Below are positions 60,551 through 64,000 of a DNA stretch of 64,000 nt, piece by piece (position 1 is the first letter of the stretch; each line of letters begins with the position of its first letter). Where the stretch lies: positions 4,216,001 to 4,280,000 of the forward strand of contig NZ_CP151650.1 in the NCBI RefSeq assembly GCF_038397775.1. The letters are read 5' to 3'. The translations under genes were made by a program, and so were the position numbers. Below the pieces are notes generated by a model. The model was not told where the DNA came from. It did no database searches and saw only the letters and a list, made by a program, of their open reading frames with translations. This stretch comes from Pseudomonas sp. RC10. Its GTDB lineage: Bacteria > Pseudomonadota > Gammaproteobacteria > Pseudomonadales > Pseudomonadaceae.

Positions 60551-62908
60551 GTGGTCCGCCGATCGTTCTCCTCCCTCAGTTTCCTCCAACGCCTGCTGAT
60601 GACGCTCTGCGCCGCGACGCTGGTGTTTCTCTGGGCGCTGTATGGCCAACAGAAAGCCACCTCGCACCATGAAGCGCTTGCCGCCAAATCAGCCGAACAC
60701 CTCAATCTGGCCACCATCGCAGCCGAAAACCTGCGCCAGCTGGTTGACCGGGCACAGGCCATTGGCCGGGTGACGCGAGGTGATATGGACGACCTCGGCC
60801 AGCGCCACCAGGGGCTGGTGCGCATGTTGGCCGAAGACCCGGTGTTCAAGCGCATGAGCCTGTACAGCAGCGACGGTACGCTGCTGTCCGCCAGCCATTT
60901 CGATGAGCTCCGCCAACTGCCGCCGGAATGGCTGAGCCAAATGCAGCAGCACGCCGAGCACTATGGGTACAAGGCCCTGTTGCCGAGCGCGCCTGCCACC
61001 CAGACCAATACGCTGCTGCCGAGCTGGCGCCTGCCCTTCCTGCTGCCACTGGTGGATTCAGCGACCGGCAAGATGGACAGCATTCTGATGGTGCAACTGG
61101 ACGTCGGCTACCTCGCCGCCCTCTTCGAACACATCGACCTCGGTCAGAGCGGCATGATGCGCCTGCTCGACAACGACGGCCACGAACGCCTGCGCATCAG
61201 CAGCAGCGGCGTGATGGTGTCGGGTGTCCCTATGATCCCGGAGCTGTCTTCCGGCAACGAGGTGACGGGGATGCTGACGCAAATGTCCCGGGACACGCCG
61301 TACCAGAGCATGTACCTGCGCGTGCCGCAACGGGGCTTCAGCGTCGTGGTGAGCCAGGCTGACGGCGAAATCCTCGCCTCGTCCCGTCGGACCTATGAAC
61401 GCCAGTTGTGGCTGAACCTGTGCATGACCCTGCTGATTCTCGGCAGCCTGATCTGGACCCTGCGGGTGTTGCGCAAGCGCCAGGAGGCGTTCAACGCGCT
61501 GGAACAGGCGCAACAGGTCAATCAGGAGTTGATCGATCGCCTGGAAGACGAGCATCGGCGCAGCAGCCACGCCGCCGCCACCGACCACCTGAGCGGCCTG
61601 CACAATCGCCGTCAATTTCTGGAAGTCGCGGCCCGCACGCTGTTCAGCCAACGGGGCAAGCGGCGTCTGATGGCGATTCTGTTCATCGACATGGACCGCT
61701 TCAAATCGATCAACGATTCCCTGGGCCACAAGGTCGGCGACATGCTGCTGCAAGCCGTGGCCGGCCGTATCAGCCGCATGCTGGAGCCCGACGACGAAGC
61801 GGCGCGCTTTGGCGGTGACGAGTTCGTCGTGCTGCTGGCCGGTGAACGCTCTGAAGAACAGATCGACAGCTGGGTGCGCGGGCTGGTGCAAAAGCTCTCG
61901 GCCATCTATTCCCTCGGCGATCACGAAGTCACCACCAGTCCCAGCGTTGGCGTCAGCATTTGCCCGCGAGACGGCCAGGACGTCGAGGACCTTATTCGCA
62001 GCGCCGACGCCGCCATGTATTCGGCCAAGCGTGCGGGTCGCGGCCAGTATCGCTTCTTTGACCCGTCACTGAACGTCGCCGATGTCGAAGAGTTCATGCT
62101 CGAACAGGCCTTCGGCAATGCCCTGAGCGAACGTCAGTTCGTGCTGCATTACCAGCCTCAGATTCGCCTCGACACCATGATCGTCGACGGCTACGAGGCG
62201 TTGGTGCGCTGGGAACACCCCGAATTCGGATTGTTGTACCCGGACCGATTCATCTCCCTCGCCGAACGCAGTGGCTTCATCATCGCGCTGGGTTGGGAAG
62301 TGCTGCGCCTGGCCTGCGAAACCCTCGAACAGTGGCTCAAGGAAGGCCGTCAGTTGCGCCTGGCGGTCAACGTCTCCGCCATTCAATTGCATCAGGCCGA
62401 TTTCAGCGACCGGGTGCTGGCCAAACTGGCGCGACACCGCATCCCCGCACAATGGCTGGAACTGGAAATCACCGAGACCACGCTGCTCGATCAGGAGGGC
62501 CGCGCGGTGGAGCACCTGCAGCGTCTGCGCGAAGCGGGGATGCACATCAGCCTCGACGATTTCGGCAAGGGCTATGCCGGTTTCGCTCACTTGCAAGCGC
62601 TGCCGCTGACCAAGCTGAAAATCGATCGCACGCTCATCGCGCCGCTGTCCAACAGCCCGGACGACAGCCCCATCGTGTCGTCCACCATCATTCTCGCCAA
62701 GCGCCTGGGGCTGACGGTGGTGGCCGAGGGCGTGGAAACCCGCGAACAGGTGGTGTGCCTGAAAATCGCCGGGTGCGACGTGGCGCAGGGTTACCACTTC
62801 AGCCGCCCATTGGCAGCGGCACAACTGGCCGAATACCCGCCCTTCATCCACTCGGCTCCAACGGACGCGACTCACAGGGATGCGACGGAAAACACATGCA
62901 CGCAGTGA
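60551..62908 (+). CDS. Membrane GGDEF-EAL c-di-GMP enzyme
   Basis: A 785-residue protein. An N-terminal helix (LLMTLCAATLVFLWALYGQQ), a periplasmic domain of about 240 residues (dCache-like), a second helix (LWLNLCMTLLILGSLIWTL), a coiled segment, then GGDEF (RFGGDEF intact, no RxxD site seen) and EAL (GYEALVRW, VNVSAIQ, EITETTL, SLDDFGKGYAGFA, LKIDRTL, VAEGVET). All catalytic motifs appear intact, so cyclase, phosphodiesterase or both are possible. The GTG start is preceded by AGGA at about 10 nt. It shares 13 bp with the PhnD-like gene, so the periplasmic protein may control its sensor domain. Confidence 0.87.
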   Translation: MVRRSFSSLSFLQRLLMTLCAATLVFLWALYGQQKATSHHEALAAKSAEHLNLATIAAENLRQLVDRAQAIGRVTRGDMDDLGQRHQGLVRMLAEDPVFKRMSLYSSDGTLLSASHFDELRQLPPEWLSQMQQHAEHYGYKALLPSAPATQTNTLLPSWRLPFLLPLVDSATGKMDSILMVQLDVGYLAALFEHIDLGQSGMMRLLDNDGHERLRISSSGVMVSGVPMIPELSSGNEVTGMLTQMSRDTPYQSMYLRVPQRGFSVVVSQADGEILASSRRTYERQLWLNLCMTLLILGSLIWTLRVLRKRQEAFNALEQAQQVNQELIDRLEDEHRRSSHAAATDHLSGLHNRRQFLEVAARTLFSQRGKRRLMAILFIDMDRFKSINDSLGHKVGDMLLQAVAGRISRMLEPDDEAARFGGDEFVVLLAGERSEEQIDSWVRGLVQKLSAIYSLGDHEVTTSPSVGVSICPRDGQDVEDLIRSADAAMYSAKRAGRGQYRFFDPSLNVADVEEFMLEQAFGNALSERQFVLHYQPQIRLDTMIVDGYEALVRWEHPEFGLLYPDRFISLAERSGFIIALGWEVLRLACETLEQWLKEGRQLRLAVNVSAIQLHQADFSDRVLAKLARHRIPAQWLELEITETTLLDQEGRAVEHLQRLREAGMHISLDDFGKGYAGFAHLQALPLTKLKIDRTLIAPLSNSPDDSPIVSSTIILAKRLGLTVVAEGVETREQVVCLKIAGCDVAQGYHFSRPLAAAQLAEYPPFIHSAPTDATHRDATENTCTQ

Positions 62909-63816
62909 AATGCCTTAGCGCTGTTTTGGCAGGCCTAATGTTCAACGTCTGCGTGGCCGCGCCGGCTCCGACGGCGCCCTCTCCGGCAGCGCCCTTTTCA
63001 ACCGCGCAGTGCACGCAGCACAGCCTGCGCATCGCGGTGATTCCGAAAAAGAGCATGGACGAACTGCTCAAGGAACAGAAACCGCTGATCGAACGGCTGA
63101 GCAGTGCCACCGGCATTCCTGTGGAAATCGTGCCTTCTTCATCCTACGAGAGCGTGGTCGATGCCATCGTCTCGGGCGGCGTCGACATCGCCTGGCTGGG
63201 CCCCGCGTCCTACATGCTCGCGTACCAGCGTGACCCGCGCATCGAACCCTTTGCCAGCCTGACCATCAACAACGGCTTCTTCACCCCGGCCGGTCATCAT
63301 TATCAGGCCCTGCTGCTGGCCCGCAGTGAAGTCGCCAGCAACATCGACGCCTTGCGCGGCAAACGCGTGGTCCTGACCGACCCCGCCAGCACCTCCGGGA
63401 GCCTGGTGCCGAACACTGAATTCTCCCGATTGACCGGAATTCCGCTGGCGCAGTTCTTCGGCTCCATTGCCTATTCGGGTTCTCACGACAAGTCATTGGA
63501 CGCCCTGATCAACCGCAAGGCCGACGCGGCGTTCGTGTCCAGCGTGCGCGCCGATGAATACCTCATCAATGGCCTGATCAAGCGCGACACCTTCAAGGTG
63601 CTGTGGCGTTCGGAACCGATCTACTACGACCCTTTCGTGTTCAGCGGCAGTGTCTGCCCCCCGCTGAAGGAAAAGATCCGCGCCGCGATGCTGAACGATC
63701 AGCAAGGGCTGGCAGGGTTTCTGGCATCACAGAAAGCCTCCGGGATTGCGCCGGTCAGCCACGCCGAATACGCGCCGTTGCTGCGCATGATGCAGGCCGA
63801 ACCGGTGGCGCCATGA
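62896..63816 (+). CDS. PhnD-like periplasmic substrate-binding protein
   Basis: A 306-residue protein with a Sec signal peptide (KCLSAVLAGLMFNVCVAA). The mature domain matches the phosphate/phosphite/phosphonate PhnD type: RIAVIPKKSMDELLKEQKPL, IVPSSSYESVVDAIVSGGVD, IAWLGPASYMLAYQRD and LTDPASTSGSLVPNTEFSRL. No transporter genes are near; its only partner is the overlapping GGDEF-EAL gene. This fits a sensory role in which ligand binding changes c-di-GMP output. GGAAA precedes the ATG at 62896. The ligand is unknown. Confidence 0.87.
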   Translation: MHAVKCLSAVLAGLMFNVCVAAPAPTAPSPAAPFSTAQCTQHSLRIAVIPKKSMDELLKEQKPLIERLSSATGIPVEIVPSSSYESVVDAIVSGGVDIAWLGPASYMLAYQRDPRIEPFASLTINNGFFTPAGHHYQALLLARSEVASNIDALRGKRVVLTDPASTSGSLVPNTEFSRLTGIPLAQFFGSIAYSGSHDKSLDALINRKADAAFVSSVRADEYLINGLIKRDTFKVLWRSEPIYYDPFVFSGSVCPPLKEKIRAAMLNDQQGLAGFLASQKASGIAPVSHAEYAPLLRMMQAEPVAP

Positions 63817-63893
63817 ACCATGATGTTCATCTTCAGTGAAGGGAAAGTGGCGCATAATGCGCCCGCCACGTTTCCACGATGAGGGTCACTGAG

Positions 63894-64000
63894 ATGTCAG
63901 TCGTTCATAAAGCGGCTCAGGTGGGGTTTTCGACGCAAGCGGGGGCCTACACTCAGGGCCGACCGGATTATCCGGATGAACTGAGCATCTGGCTCAGGCG
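63894..64000 (+). CDS. SAM-dependent methyltransferase, 5' fragment
   Basis: The open frame from ATG 63894 runs off the window after about 35 residues. It starts MSVVHKAAQVGFSTQAGAYT followed by GRPDYPDELSIWLR, which is the opening of class-I SAM-dependent methyltransferases in Pseudomonas (AAQxGFSxxAxxYxxGRPDYP). The catalytic motifs are outside the window, so the substrate is unknown. Confidence 0.7.
   Translation, partial: MSVVHKAAQVGFSTQAGAYTQGRPDYPDELSIWLR

Noticed and set aside
62293..62895. N-terminal extension of the PhnD-like frame by 201 residues
   Set aside because: It is a frame-shifted shadow of the EAL domain; the signal peptide at 62896 marks the true start.

Overview
The window is about 64 kb of GC-rich Gammaproteobacterial chromosome that reads as Pseudomonas, most likely of the P. 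fluorescens/P. syringae lineages. Evidence: the repeated palindromic REP-type element beginning CTGTGGGAGCGAATTCATTC, an OsmC-YcaO fusion protein, a sia-type c-di-GMP locus, a GlxA-type AraC regulator, MocR/EamA pairs, and many catabolic gene clusters each with its own LysR, IclR, XRE-cupin or MocR regulator. No rRNA, tRNA, CRISPR, phage or plasmid genes were recognised. The only mobile element is one IS3-family insertion sequence.

Layout. 1-2.9 kb: the 3' end of a MocR regulator, an isonitrile-hydratase-like DJ-1/PfpI protein and a TyrR-type sigma-54 activator. 2.9-12.5 kb: OsmC-YcaO protein, a Fur-box TonB siderophore receptor, Dyp peroxidase, YghU-type glutathione transferase, Nudix hydrolase and a CHASE4-GGDEF-EAL protein. 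12.5-18.9 kb: a SnoaL-like protein, then a D-amino-acid dehydrogenase, RidA, polar amino-acid ABC transporter (Tat-exported binding protein) and divergent XRE-cupin regulator, with two palindromes in the shared promoter region. 18.9-23.1 kb: an unknown exported protein, a divergent MocR/EamA pair and a second EamA transporter. 23.1-25 kb: a roughly 214-bp tandem repeat carrying REP palindromes, one of which is split by a complete IS3-family element with a 3-bp target duplication.

25-37 kb: a sorbosone-dehydrogenase-like lipoprotein, then a leftward operon with all four enzyme types of the 4-hydroxyproline epimerase pathway (DapA-type deaminase, semialdehyde dehydrogenase, FAD amine oxidase, proline-racemase-type epimerase), a ProXVW-type quaternary-amine transporter and a GlxA/AraC regulator. 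The epimerase lacks the second catalytic cysteine, so its reaction is open. A roughly 1-kb gene-poor, repeat-like spacer follows. 37-44.4 kb: LysR regulator, VOC protein, chemoreceptor, and a sia-type operon (phosphatase, SiaB, SiaC, SiaD) whose phosphatase appears to carry CBS-like domains instead of a membrane/HAMP module.

44.5-54.2 kb: an amidase/creatininase pair, then an IclR-controlled cluster (HMG-CoA-lyase family, CaiB CoA-transferase, MFS transporter, SMP-30 lactonase, CitMHS transporter) organised around a divergent promoter region with an exactly repeated 17-bp palindrome. The gene set suggests use of a branched hydroxy-dicarboxylate. 54.2-58.7 kb: a PdxI/YdbC-like reductase with divergent LysR, and a Tat-signal MmgE/PrpD protein with divergent LysR. 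58.9-64 kb: FetAB-type ABC exporter, a GGDEF-EAL protein overlapping a PhnD-like periplasmic protein, and the 5' end of a SAM methyltransferase.
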